From: JAAXXJ01 sp964412455
Lineage (GTDB): Bacteria; Nitrospirota; UBA9217
Length of the DNA: 48,461 nucleotides
Assembly (NCBI GenBank): GCA_964412455.1
Contig: CAYPOT010000027.1
Coordinates: forward strand, 1-48,461
Direction of reading: 5' to 3'
Below the pieces are notes generated by a model that searched no databases, had not been told where the DNA came from, and was given only the letters and a program-made list of their open reading frames with translations. Numbering within the stretch: the stretch's first letter is position 1; each line of letters begins with the position of its first letter. Both the position numbers and the translations under genes were made by a program. This document shows, in pieces, positions 30,969 to 38,990 of the stretch.

Positions 30969-31759
30969 GATTTATCCCCCTTCTCCGCATTCATCCTGCG
31001 GGTGATCGCCCAGGTGACCGCACCGGCGGTCAGGACCAGGCCGATGACAGCCGGGATCTTCGAGATATAGGACCAGGTGAGGTCCGGGTACTTGACCCGC
31101 ATGACCTTCATGTTGAATCCCAGGGCGTCGAAGGGGACCGCTGAGAGGTAGATCCAGGAGGTGCCGCCGGCCTCTTCCTTTCCGTAGATGTGGTTGACAT
31201 ACTTTCCCGGGTTCTGCTTGAGCCGCTTCTCGGCCTCACCGTTCACTTCATCGAGATTGCCGAAGAACATGGTCCCGGTCGGGCAGACCTTGACGCAGGC
31301 AGGCTTCTTGTCCTCGCCCAGACGTTCAGAGCAGAAGGTGCATTTCTGGACCCACGGCAGCGCCTTGCTCCATTCGTACTTTGGGATGTAAAAGGGGCAC
31401 GCCAGCATGCAGTAGCGGCATCCAATGCACTTCTCGAACGTATACGTGACCGCGCCGCTCGCTGTTTTCTTCAGCGCGCCGACGGGGCAGGCCGAGGCGC
31501 AGGCCGGATCCTTGCAGTGCATGCACTGGTCCTTCACGAAGCTCCAGACCGGCGCGCCCTCCTTTTCGCTCTCAATGAACCGGATATGCGTATACGTATC
31601 GGCATTGAGCTGCTTCGGGTTCGTAAAGGACCCCGCGAGCGCCGTCGGTGTCACCGACCGATCGTTCCATGACTTGCAGGCCACCTGGCAGCCGCGGCAA
31701 CCGATGCAGCGGGTCAGGTCGACCAGCACGCCTTTCGTTTTTTTGTCGTTTGTCGCCAT
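30965..31759 (-). CDS. fdhB: Formate dehydrogenase iron-sulfur subunit
   Basis: 264 residues. Four cysteine clusters for [4Fe-4S] centres are visible: C-I-G-C-R-G-C-Q-V-A-C, C-M-H-C-K-D-P-A-C-A-S-A-C-P, C-I-G-C-R-Y-C-M-L-A-C-P and C-T-F-C-S...C-V-K-V-C-P. A C-terminal membrane helix (about 235-255) tethers it, as in FdnH. It transfers electrons from the catalytic subunit to the NrfD-type anchor. The gene begins 9 nt after fdhA and overlaps the next gene by 4 nt. Confidence 0.95.
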   Translation of the reverse strand: MATNDKKTKGVLVDLTRCIGCRGCQVACKSWNDRSVTPTALAGSFTNPKQLNADTYTHIRFIESEKEGAPVWSFVKDQCMHCKDPACASACPVGALKKTASGAVTYTFEKCIGCRYCMLACPFYIPKYEWSKALPWVQKCTFCSERLGEDKKPACVKVCPTGTMFFGNLDEVNGEAEKRLKQNPGKYVNHIYGKEEAGGTSWIYLSAVPFDALGFNMKVMRVKYPDLTWSYISKIPAVIGLVLTAGAVTWAITRRMNAEKGDKS

Positions 31760-31768
31760 GACTGCCTC

Positions 31769-34700
31769 CTATGCTTTCTCGACGTTGACCATGAATGCCT
31801 TGGTTTCAGGTATCATGGTGTTGGCGTCGCCGACGGTAGGGGTAAGCAGGTTCGCGCTGTCCCCTGCCTGTGCGTTGTTGGGATACTGCCAGCCGAAGCA
31901 CCAGGGCATGCCGACCTGGTGCACCGTCTGACCGCCGATCTTGAACGGTTTGAACCGCGAAGTCACCACGGCCACCGCGAATATCTCGCCGCGGCCGGAC
32001 TTGACCTTGAGACGGTCGCCGCCCTTGATCCCCTTCTCCGCCGCCAGTTCAAGGCTCATCTCGACGAACTGCTGCGGCTGCATTTCGAGCAACCAGGGAG
32101 TGTGTCGCGACAGGACGCCCGTCTGCCAGTGCTCGGTCACCCGATACGTGGTCGCCACATAGGGATACCGTATGTCGCAGGAGTAGAAAGCGTCCTCCTT
32201 ATCCCCGAAGATCTTGATCGTCGGGTTGATGCGCTGCTTCGACATCAGACTTTCCTCGAGCGGGCATTCCAATGCCTCATAATGCTCGGGGAACGGGCCT
32301 TCGGCCATGCCCGGTCCATAGATCGACGCAACGCCGTCGCTCTTCATGATGAAAGGATACTTGCCCCCATCCTTCGCCATGGGTGGCGCAGGGCCGTCGG
32401 GCACGTCGCCCACCCAGGTGCCGGGCTTCTTGGTCGCCGGGTTTTCTTTGACCGGGTCCCACTTCAGGAGCGGCCGCTTCGGGTCCCAGGGATTGCCGTT
32501 CAGATCAACGGAAGCGCGATTGTAAATGACCTTGCGGTTCACCGGCCATGCCCATGCCCATTCCGGGAAGAGGCCGAGGCCCGTGGGGTCCGTCTTGCCG
32601 CGCCGGGCCATCATGTTGATGACCTTGCCGTCCTTCTGCGTGTAGCTCTGACTGTACAACCAGTTGCCGCTGGAAGTGGTGCCGTCCGCCTGCAGGTGGA
32701 CGAAGGAGGCGCAGAGCTCGCCCTTCTTGCCGAGAAGCTTGGGCGGTGTCGCCTTCGTGTCGTACACGTCCTCGAGGTAGTAGCCGTTGATCTCCTTGGC
32801 CACATCGTGGATGTTGATCTTCTTGCCGTAGTTCCAGGCGAGGTTCAGGATCGGCGCCGGGAACTTGCCGCCCTTCTTATAGAGCTCCCGCACCTTCAGG
32901 AACAGCTCGTTCATGATCTCGGCGTCCGGCTTGGCCTGGCCGAGCGGCTCGATAGCCTTATAGCGCCACTGCGCCAGCCTGCCTGAGTTGGTGATGCTCC
33001 CCTCCTTCTCGATGGACGAGACGCAGGGCAGCATGAACACCTCGGTCTGGATGTCCTTGGGGTTCATACCCGGACCTTTCCAGAAGGAGGCGGTCTCGTT
33101 GTCAAAGAGGTTGACGTTCACCATCCATTTGAGCTTGCCCAGCGCGGCGCGCGTTTTGTTGGCATTGGCGCCCGAGCAGGCGGGGTTCTGGCCCCAGGCG
33201 AAGAACCCTTCGAACTGACCCTTGTGCATCTTGTCGAAGAGCATGAGCCACGAGGCGTTCTGGCCCTCGTCGATCTTCGGCAGCCAGTTATAGCCGTAGT
33301 CGTTCTCCTTGGTCGCGGCCTTGCCGTAGATCGCCTTGAGGTAGCTTATGATGTACTTGTTCCGGTTGGACCACCAGTTGACGCTCTTGGGGTCCTTCGT
33401 TTTCGGGGTGAACTTCTCGATGTAGGCATTCAGGTCCATGACCGCAGCCGACGGAGTCGCGTTGTACCCCGGCAGGATATGGAACAGAATACCGTGGTCC
33501 GTGGAGCCCTGCACGTTCGACTCGCCGCGAAGGGCGTTGATGCCGCCTCCGGCGATGCCGATGTTCCCGAGCAGAAGCTGGATCATGGCCATGGCGCGTA
33601 TGTTCTGGGTGCCGACGGTATGCTGCGTCCAGCCCATGGCGTAGAGTTCGGTGCCCGCCTTATCGCGCTTGCCGGTGGATCCGTAAAGCTTGTACACCGC
33701 CTCAAGCTTGTCCTTGGGCGTTCCCGTGATGGACGACACCTTGTCGAGGGTGTAGCGCGCGTACTGTTTCTTCAAGTGATGGAACGCGCAGTTGGGGCTC
33801 TTGAGCGTCGGGTCCTTCTTCGGCATCCCGTCCTCGCCCATCTGGTAGGCCCAGGTCTTCTTGTCGTACTTCCGCGCCTTCTCGTCATAGCCCGAGAACA
33901 GGCCGTCCAGCTCGCCCGGGCCCTTGAAATCAGGGTTTATCAGGAAACTGGCGTTCGTGTAATTGACGACATACTCTTTGAAGTAAAGGTTGTTGTCGAG
34001 GATGTACTTGATCAGCCCGCCCAGGAAGGCGATGTCCGTTCCCGATCGCATGGGCGCGTACAGATCAGCCTTGGAGGCCGTCTGGGTGAACCGGGGGTCC
34101 ACCACGATGAGCTTGGCGCCCTTCTCCTTCGCCCGCATCACCCACTTCATCGAGATCGGGTGGTTCGAGGCAGGGTTGGCGCCCATTACGAGGATAACGT
34201 CAGCATTCTTGAAATCGATCCAGTGGTTCGTCATTGCACCGCGTCCGAACGACTCTCCCAGAGCCGCTACAGTTGCGGAGTGTCAAATACGCGCCTGGTG
34301 TTCTACATATACCAGGCCCCAGGACCGGAGCATCTTCTGGAGCAGGTAGCATTCCTCGTTGTCCAGGGCCGCGCTGCCCACGTGGGCGATGGCATCGGTC
34401 CGGTTCACGGTGAAATCCTTCTCGACCATTATTTCCGAACCGTCGGGCTGCTTTTCCTTCACCTTGGACTTGGAGGTGAGCTTGAACGTGCGGTCCCGGG
34501 TGTCCTTCACCTTCTTCGCGATATTGTCAAGCGCCCAGTCCCACTCCACTTCCTTGAAGCTGTCTGCGCCCGGGGCCCGGTACATCGGCTTCAGGACGCG
34601 CGTGTCGTTATGCACCAGCTGCATGATCGACGCGCCCTTGGGACAGAGCGTCCCCTCGTTGATCGGATGCTCGGGATCACCCTCGGCGTTCACCAGCTTG

Positions 34701-34885
34701 CCGTCCTTCGTGTGGACCACGATGCCGCACCCGACGGAGCAGTACGGACAGATGGTCTTGGTCTCTTTGGCGCCTTTGATCTTCGACTCCCGCTCTTGCG
34801 CTTCCGCGGAAGCCGGGGCGGCCAGCGGACCCAGGAGAAGCGTGCTGCCGGAGATCTTCAGAAAGTCTCGTCTCGATACCCCCAT
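31769..34885 (-). CDS. fdhA: Tat-exported selenocysteine formate dehydrogenase, catalytic subunit
   Basis: 1038 residues when the in-frame TGA at codon 201 is read through. The Tat signal S-R-R-D-F-L-K is at 4-10; the [4Fe-4S] ligands are C46, C49, C53 and C81. The active-site motif A-R-I-U-H-S-A-T-V-A-A-L-G-E-S-F-G-R-G-A-M-T-N matches selenocysteine FDHs of the FdnG/FdhA type, with the U binding Mo or W. The rest follows the molybdopterin oxidoreductase fold to the C-terminal molydopterin dinucleotide domain. Predicted location: periplasmic face. Reading TGA as stop would split it into 31769-34234 and 34283-34885. Ribosome site AGGAGG precedes the ATG. First gene of fdhA-fdhB-nrfD-like. Confidence 0.96.
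34283..34285 (-). other. In-frame UGA, selenocysteine codon 201 of fdhA
   Basis: TGA sits between A-R-I and H-S-A-T-V-A, the standard selenocysteine site of formate dehydrogenases. I did not find a clear hairpin of the fdhF type after it, though paired segments such as CCGC/GCGG are present. Confidence 0.95.
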
Positions 34886-34993
34886 GGTTCCCTCCTTGCT
34901 CTAAGATTAAGATCGGAACTCCCTATCCTTCATGGTGTCGTTTCTTTCGCTGTTATTCAATTATTGCCTAACCCGGACAAGCCGGCACCAAAA

Positions 34994-35123
34994 TTTGCCA
35001 CGAAGACTCTAAGTCACGAAGAACAGCGAAAACTGCTTAAGGTACTGTTTTAGTGATTAGATTAAGGCCGTACTTTGCGTCTCGCTTAGAAGCGCCTACC
35101 TTTGGTCGTGCCTTCGTGGCAAA
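34994..35123. repeat. TTTGCCACGAAG inverted repeat upstream of fdhA
   Basis: TTTGCCACGAAG (34994-35005) and CTTCGTGGCAAA (35112-35123) are perfect 12-bp inverted ends. Inside the right arm lies a 24-nt segment (35082-35105) also found at 35622-35645. Confidence 0.8.
35082..35105. repeat. 24-nt micro-element, copy 1
   Basis: It contains the palindrome CGCTTAGAAGCG followed by CCTACCTTTGG. It matches 35622-35645 in 23 of 24 positions although the surrounding repeats are unrelated. Confidence 0.8.
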
Positions 35124-35180
35124 ATATTCTTGCCGTTTTGAGTAGAACTTGATTCGTAACTAACTAACGATCCTCCGTAG

Positions 35181-35243
35181 AAAAAAAGAAAAGGCAGGTG
35201 CACAGTCCCCTCGATATCCTATCGGGAGGACCGCACCTGCCTT
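35181..35243 (-). terminator. Large hairpin with T tract in the fdhA upstream region
   Basis: On the minus strand AAGGCAGGTGC and GCACCTGCCTT (35243-35191) form the outer stem, with an inner GTCC...GATAGGATATC...GGAC stem, followed by TTCTTTTTTT. It could end transcription of the 35779-47982 array, end a small transcript, or act in the fdhA leader 300 nt before the gene. Confidence 0.75.
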
Positions 35244-35559
35244 GACCGTTTTGAAATGAGAATGTCCTGGAAGATATTCAACTCACACACTCGATGCTGA
35301 CAATGAAGATTTTATGACGCACCGGAAGATTGCAGATGTCAAATAGCGATACCAAAAGTAACTTTACCTGAGAAATTTTAACTTGGCAAGTTTTTTTTAT
35401 GGGCCTATGAGGAAAGATAATAGTTGCTAAAGAATAAAACTCTCTGAAACCATTGGAAAAACTAAAGCAGAACAAGTCTCAGAAAGATTTTGGTTCATTC
35501 GTAATTCAGTTGAAAAGGCAAGGTATGGCACAGAAACAAAGGCTCGGAGGAAAAACCTA
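35244..35559. other. AT-rich intergenic segment, no gene assigned
   Basis: This stretch is clearly AT-richer than its surroundings. A plus-strand hairpin AACTT-GGC-AAGTT with eight T (35380-35398) looks like a small terminator. A 65-codon minus-strand frame (35278-35475) has no recognisable features and I do not call it. It could hide a small RNA ending at the 35191-35243 hairpin. Confidence 0.4.
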
Positions 35560-35664
35560 TCCGCAGATTACGCAGCTTTAGTCTTTAACCACGGTCCAGA
35601 ACGGTCGTTTTTTAATCTGCTTCGCTTAGAAGCGCCTACTTTTGGAATCTGTGTAATCTGCGGA
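35560..35664. repeat. TCCGCAGATTAC inverted repeat
   Basis: TCCGCAGATTAC (35560-35571) and GTAATCTGCGGA (35653-35664) are perfect inverted ends; the same family as 971-1058. Confidence 0.8.
35622..35645. repeat. 24-nt micro-element, copy 2
   Basis: It sits between two AATCTG words in the right part of the 35560-35664 repeat, as if inserted there. Same sequence as 35082-35105 apart from one C/T change. Confidence 0.8.
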
Positions 35665-35778
35665 CGAATCTTAGCCTTTCTCGTTTTCTGGTTTGTTCAG
35701 CTTTTTTCAATTAAAATACGAAAGACTCAAGCTTTTGCGTTCAGCAATTCGATGACAACGCCCTCCCAGGATGCCGAT

Positions 35779-36987
35779 CTACTGGTTATCCTCATCCACC
35801 GCTTTCTTCAGCATGTCCAGGATCCCCGGAATGGCCGAGGTCACGCGGTTCCAGTTGGGGATCATCGGGGTGCCGAGCGGACTATGCATGAATGTATCCG
35901 CTGCCAGGGCGATGGCGCGGGTGAAGGAATCGACCGCTTTTGCCTCCTCATGACGGTCGAACTCCAGACCGTTGATCGCCGCGTCTGCCTCGTATTTCAT
36001 GATCGTGTCCTCTGCCTGGCGAAGATAGGCGACGGACAGGGACTTGAAGAAGCCGTCGGAAAAGACGATGCCCTCCGACGCCAGCGTGCGGAAGATGGAT
36101 TTACAGATGTCCACGGTCATCTTCATGAGGCCTTTTTCCGGGTCATCGGATGAGAGCGCCTGGTGCTTGTGCTCGTAGGTGTCCGCGATATCCACCTGGC
36201 AGACCCGGCGGGGAGAGTAATTCCGGTATACCTCGGCAAGGGACCCTACTTCGAGGCCCCAGTCCCACGGTATGCGATTGACCCTCGCCATGTCGGTGTG
36301 CATGGCGAATTCACCGGCCAGCGGATAGCGGAAGCTGTCGATGAATTTCAGGAACCGGTGTTCCCCCCCAAGGTTCGCGAGCGAACGGATGAGCGGGGTG
36401 ACCAGAAGCCGTGTGACCCTGCCGTGCAGCTTGTTCGTCACTCTGCTGTAAAATCCCTTGCAGAAAACGTAATCCAGGTTCGGATTCGCCACGGGGTAGC
36501 ACAATCGGGCGAGCATTTCCCTGCTATAGTTCACGATGTCGCAGTCATGGAGGGCGATCACATCGCATTTCGCATTGGCGAGCACGTAGCCATAGGCCAG
36601 CCATGCAGAGCGGCCCTTGCCGCGCTGGCCGGCATCAAGGCCGTTCCGCTTCAGGGTGTCATAGATCTCGAGGATGCGCCGTCCGTCATTGTGGATGACC
36701 TTCACATTCGAGGTGATGGGCGACAGGAACTGCCGCGCCTGCTCGAACTCCTTTTCCGAGGCCTTATCCAGTACCAGCACGATCTCGCAGAGGTATCGCA
36801 CCTTGGCCAGCTCCTGCACGATGCCGGGCATGGCAGGCCCCTCGAATTCCGAATAGAGGGACGGCAGGACCAGGGCGACGGGCCGCTGGCGGGTGAACTG
36901 CTCCAATTCGCCCTCGAGCCGGTCCAGGGAAGGCTTGCCGAGGCGGTGAAGCGTGGTGATAACACCGGTCTGGTAGAAGTCCGACAT
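35779..36987 (-). CDS. GpgS-like glycosyltransferase (GT81, glucosyl-3-phosphoglycerate synthase)
   Basis: 402 residues. A GT-A fold with a nucleotide-sugar motif G-K-G-R (123-126) and the metal-binding D-C-D at 148-150 (A-L-H-D-C-D-I), then G-G-E-H-R-F and W-D-W-G-L-E-V. These fit the GT81 family, whose members join glucose from an NDP-sugar to 3-phosphoglycerate. The start M-S-D-F-Y-Q-T-G-V-I-T-T-L-H is distinctive. It is last in a long array with a MPGP-type phosphatase, which would release glucosylglycerate. Donor and acceptor are inferred from family and context; mannose instead of glucose is possible. Confidence 0.82.
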   Translation of the reverse strand: MSDFYQTGVITTLHRLGKPSLDRLEGELEQFTRQRPVALVLPSLYSEFEGPAMPGIVQELAKVRYLCEIVLVLDKASEKEFEQARQFLSPITSNVKVIHNDGRRILEIYDTLKRNGLDAGQRGKGRSAWLAYGYVLANAKCDVIALHDCDIVNYSREMLARLCYPVANPNLDYVFCKGFYSRVTNKLHGRVTRLLVTPLIRSLANLGGEHRFLKFIDSFRYPLAGEFAMHTDMARVNRIPWDWGLEVGSLAEVYRNYSPRRVCQVDIADTYEHKHQALSSDDPEKGLMKMTVDICKSIFRTLASEGIVFSDGFFKSLSVAYLRQAEDTIMKYEADAAINGLEFDRHEEAKAVDSFTRAIALAADTFMHSPLGTPMIPNWNRVTSAIPGILDMLKKAVDEDNQ

Positions 36988-37000
36988 GCAATGCTCCTTT

Positions 37001-37717
37001 CTACAGGTGTTCTATGTCCCGTTCCGGGGCAGCTTCAGCGTCTTGCGGAGCACTTTTCGCAGCGCTCTTCTCGATGGTCCGGCGCGCGGCATCGATGCCT
37101 CCCACTCCGAACGCGATCGCGAGCGCGATCACGATGCCGCCGAAGATGATCGAGAAGGCCGCCACAACGATGTTCGGCGCCACATGCAGCTGTTCGAGCG
37201 CCATCGCAAGGATAAGTACCACGATCAGAAGCCGCACCGACTCGGCCAGCACCTTCGCGTAGTGGTTCCCGCTGTTCACCAGAGCGATGAGCAGCGTGCG
37301 ACTGAGGAACCCGGCGAAGATGTACCCGATAATGAGGATCAGGACCGAGGAGAAGATGCGCGGCAGATACAAAAAGAACTGGGAAACGAGACCGTCGATG
37401 GCCTGCACTTTCAAGGCCCCCATGCCGAGCATGACCGTAAAGATCACCAGGAACCAGAAGACCAGCTGGCTCACCGCTTTGGATGGTTTCGTCCAGAGAT
37501 CGCCCTTGCGCATCATGACCGTGAATCCCATCCGATCGCTCCAGCTGTCGAACTTGACGGCAATGAGCAGTTTCCGCAGGAGAAACCGCGTGATGCGGGC
37601 GCCAATGATCCCGGCGATGAGGATCGTCAGCATGGCGAGCAGGTTCGGCGAGAACTGTTTGAAGCCGTCGAAGACATGGCTGAACGGCTCAAGTACCAGT
37701 GTCAGAAATTCGTTCAT
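37001..37717 (-). CDS. MscS-type conserved transmembrane-helix protein
   Basis: 238 residues with about five hydrophobic helices. Repeated patterns I-A-G-I-I-G-A-R-I-T-R-F-L-L-R and I-I-G-Y-I-F-A-G-F-L-S-R-T-L-L match the conserved TM-helix repeat found in small mechanosensitive channel-related proteins, and G-G-I-V-I-A-L-A-I-A-F-G-V-G-G resembles a pore helix. A charged C-terminal tail (A-P-Q-D-A-E) is cytosolic. Lying between two osmolyte glycosyltransferase genes (13 nt from each), it may release solutes or ions on hypo-osmotic shock. It lacks the large MscS beta domain. Confidence 0.8.
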   Translation of the reverse strand: MNEFLTLVLEPFSHVFDGFKQFSPNLLAMLTILIAGIIGARITRFLLRKLLIAVKFDSWSDRMGFTVMMRKGDLWTKPSKAVSQLVFWFLVIFTVMLGMGALKVQAIDGLVSQFFLYLPRIFSSVLILIIGYIFAGFLSRTLLIALVNSGNHYAKVLAESVRLLIVVLILAMALEQLHVAPNIVVAAFSIIFGGIVIALAIAFGVGGIDAARRTIEKSAAKSAPQDAEAAPERDIEHL

Positions 37718-37730
37718 GGTGCTACCTCCT

Positions 37731-38990
37731 TTATTTCCAGTTGGTCATGATATAGGATTTATTCTTCTCGAACTCCAGGCAGAGCGCTTCGATCACCTGC
37801 TCGGAGCCGTCCTGGTCGAGGTCGCGGACCTCGTTGACGAAGGACGCGGTCCTCGCGAGGTACAGCGGCGTCAGGGACTTGATCAGGTGCTCCCGCGGAA
37901 GGCGCCTTTGGTAATGCGCAAGTGCGTAATCATAGACCACCCGCGACCACAGGACCGCGGGAAAGTGAAAAGCCTCGTTCGACGCGCTGGAGAGCGCCAG
38001 CACCTCATCCAGATCGCCGCCGCCCAGGATCGTCCTCCATATCTCCAGCAGGCCTACGCACCCCTCACGAAAGATCCCCAGCATGCGTTCAATGTTCACC
38101 GAGACAGGCTCGAGCCCGACGGTGTACTGGAACCCGTAGTTCTGCACCGGCTCGGAGCCGCTGATTGTTTTCCAGACGGGCGCATGGTTCTCCATAAGCC
38201 CGAAGGTCGCTCCCACGACCTGGTACAGCATCGAGCTGAGGTCCGATCCCGGGTCCTTGGCGTCATGGATCTTCGCTCCCAGAAATGACTGGCCGACCTT
38301 GAAGTTGTTCGCGATCGCCGTGGTGGTCATCCAGATGTCGATGCCGAACCGGGCCACGTCGGTCTCCCACACGTTCTGGTCAAGGTAAAAGGCGGCGAGC
38401 TTCCCCGAAAATCCGAAATCACCGCCGATCGGCTGCCGGATCTGTTTGCCGTAGAGCGCCCGGGTGAGCGGATACACGATGCTGTTCGTAATGGTCCCGT
38501 CGTACTTGTGACGATGATACAGCGGCGCGACGAAATCCGTTTCTCCCGACAGGACAGGCTTCACCAGGAGTTCGATCCATTCCGGGGTGATGCTCCGGAG
38601 GTCGGAATCGACGACCGCGCAGGCCGTGGCATTCAGCGCCCGGGCGATCTCGAAGATCGTGCGGAACGCGCTGCCCTTGCCCGGGATCCCCTCGTAGGGC
38701 GTCGCAATGGTCTGAACGGGGTCGATGCGGTGATGCAGCAGGATGGACGCCCGGTCCTCGATCGTTGTGCTCCGGACGATCTCCATGGTCCGGTCGCTGG
38801 ACCCTCCGTCCGAGTTGACCAGGACCGATTTCCGGTCAGGGAAATATTTCGCCAGCCCTGCCTGGACCGCCCGGACCACGTGGCCTATCGTGCGTTCGTT
38901 GTTGAAGCTTGGGATGCCGATGACGATGTCGGCATGACCCATGCCGGCGAGCTGCTCGACGACTTCTTTTCTGAGCATAATGGTATTCAT
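37731..38990 (-). CDS. GT-A glycosyltransferase, glucosyl-/mannosylglycerate synthase-like
   Basis: 419 residues. The GT-A start I-V-I-G-I-P-S-F-N-N-E-R-T, N-S-D-G-G-S-S-D-R-T (59-68), I-P-G-K-G-S-A (102-108) and D-S-D at 128-130 are followed by R-Q-P-I-G-G-D-F-G-F-S and F-G-I-D-I-W-M-T-T. The I-E-Q-P/R-Q-P-I-G-G-D/E and G-I-D-x-W patterns recall single-step mannosylglycerate synthase, which uses D-glycerate directly. A glycerate kinase gene overlaps its start (ATGA). It may make glucosyl- or mannosylglycerate by a one-step route parallel to the GpgS-like enzyme. The exact donor cannot be told. Confidence 0.78.
   Translation of the reverse strand: MNTIMLRKEVVEQLAGMGHADIVIGIPSFNNERTIGHVVRAVQAGLAKYFPDRKSVLVNSDGGSSDRTMEIVRSTTIEDRASILLHHRIDPVQTIATPYEGIPGKGSAFRTIFEIARALNATACAVVDSDLRSITPEWIELLVKPVLSGETDFVAPLYHRHKYDGTITNSIVYPLTRALYGKQIRQPIGGDFGFSGKLAAFYLDQNVWETDVARFGIDIWMTTTAIANNFKVGQSFLGAKIHDAKDPGSDLSSMLYQVVGATFGLMENHAPVWKTISGSEPVQNYGFQYTVGLEPVSVNIERMLGIFREGCVGLLEIWRTILGGGDLDEVLALSSASNEAFHFPAVLWSRVVYDYALAHYQRRLPREHLIKSLTPLYLARTASFVNEVRDLDQDGSEQVIEALCLEFEKNKSYIMTNWK

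Noticed and set aside
31769..34234. Formate dehydrogenase as two genes or a pseudogene
   Set aside because: The single TGA sits exactly at the selenocysteine site and both sides are conserved and in phase.
35278..35475. 65-codon minus-strand frame in the AT-rich gap
   Set aside because: No clear ribosome site, domain or signal; AT-rich DNA readily gives such peptides. A small RNA is as likely.
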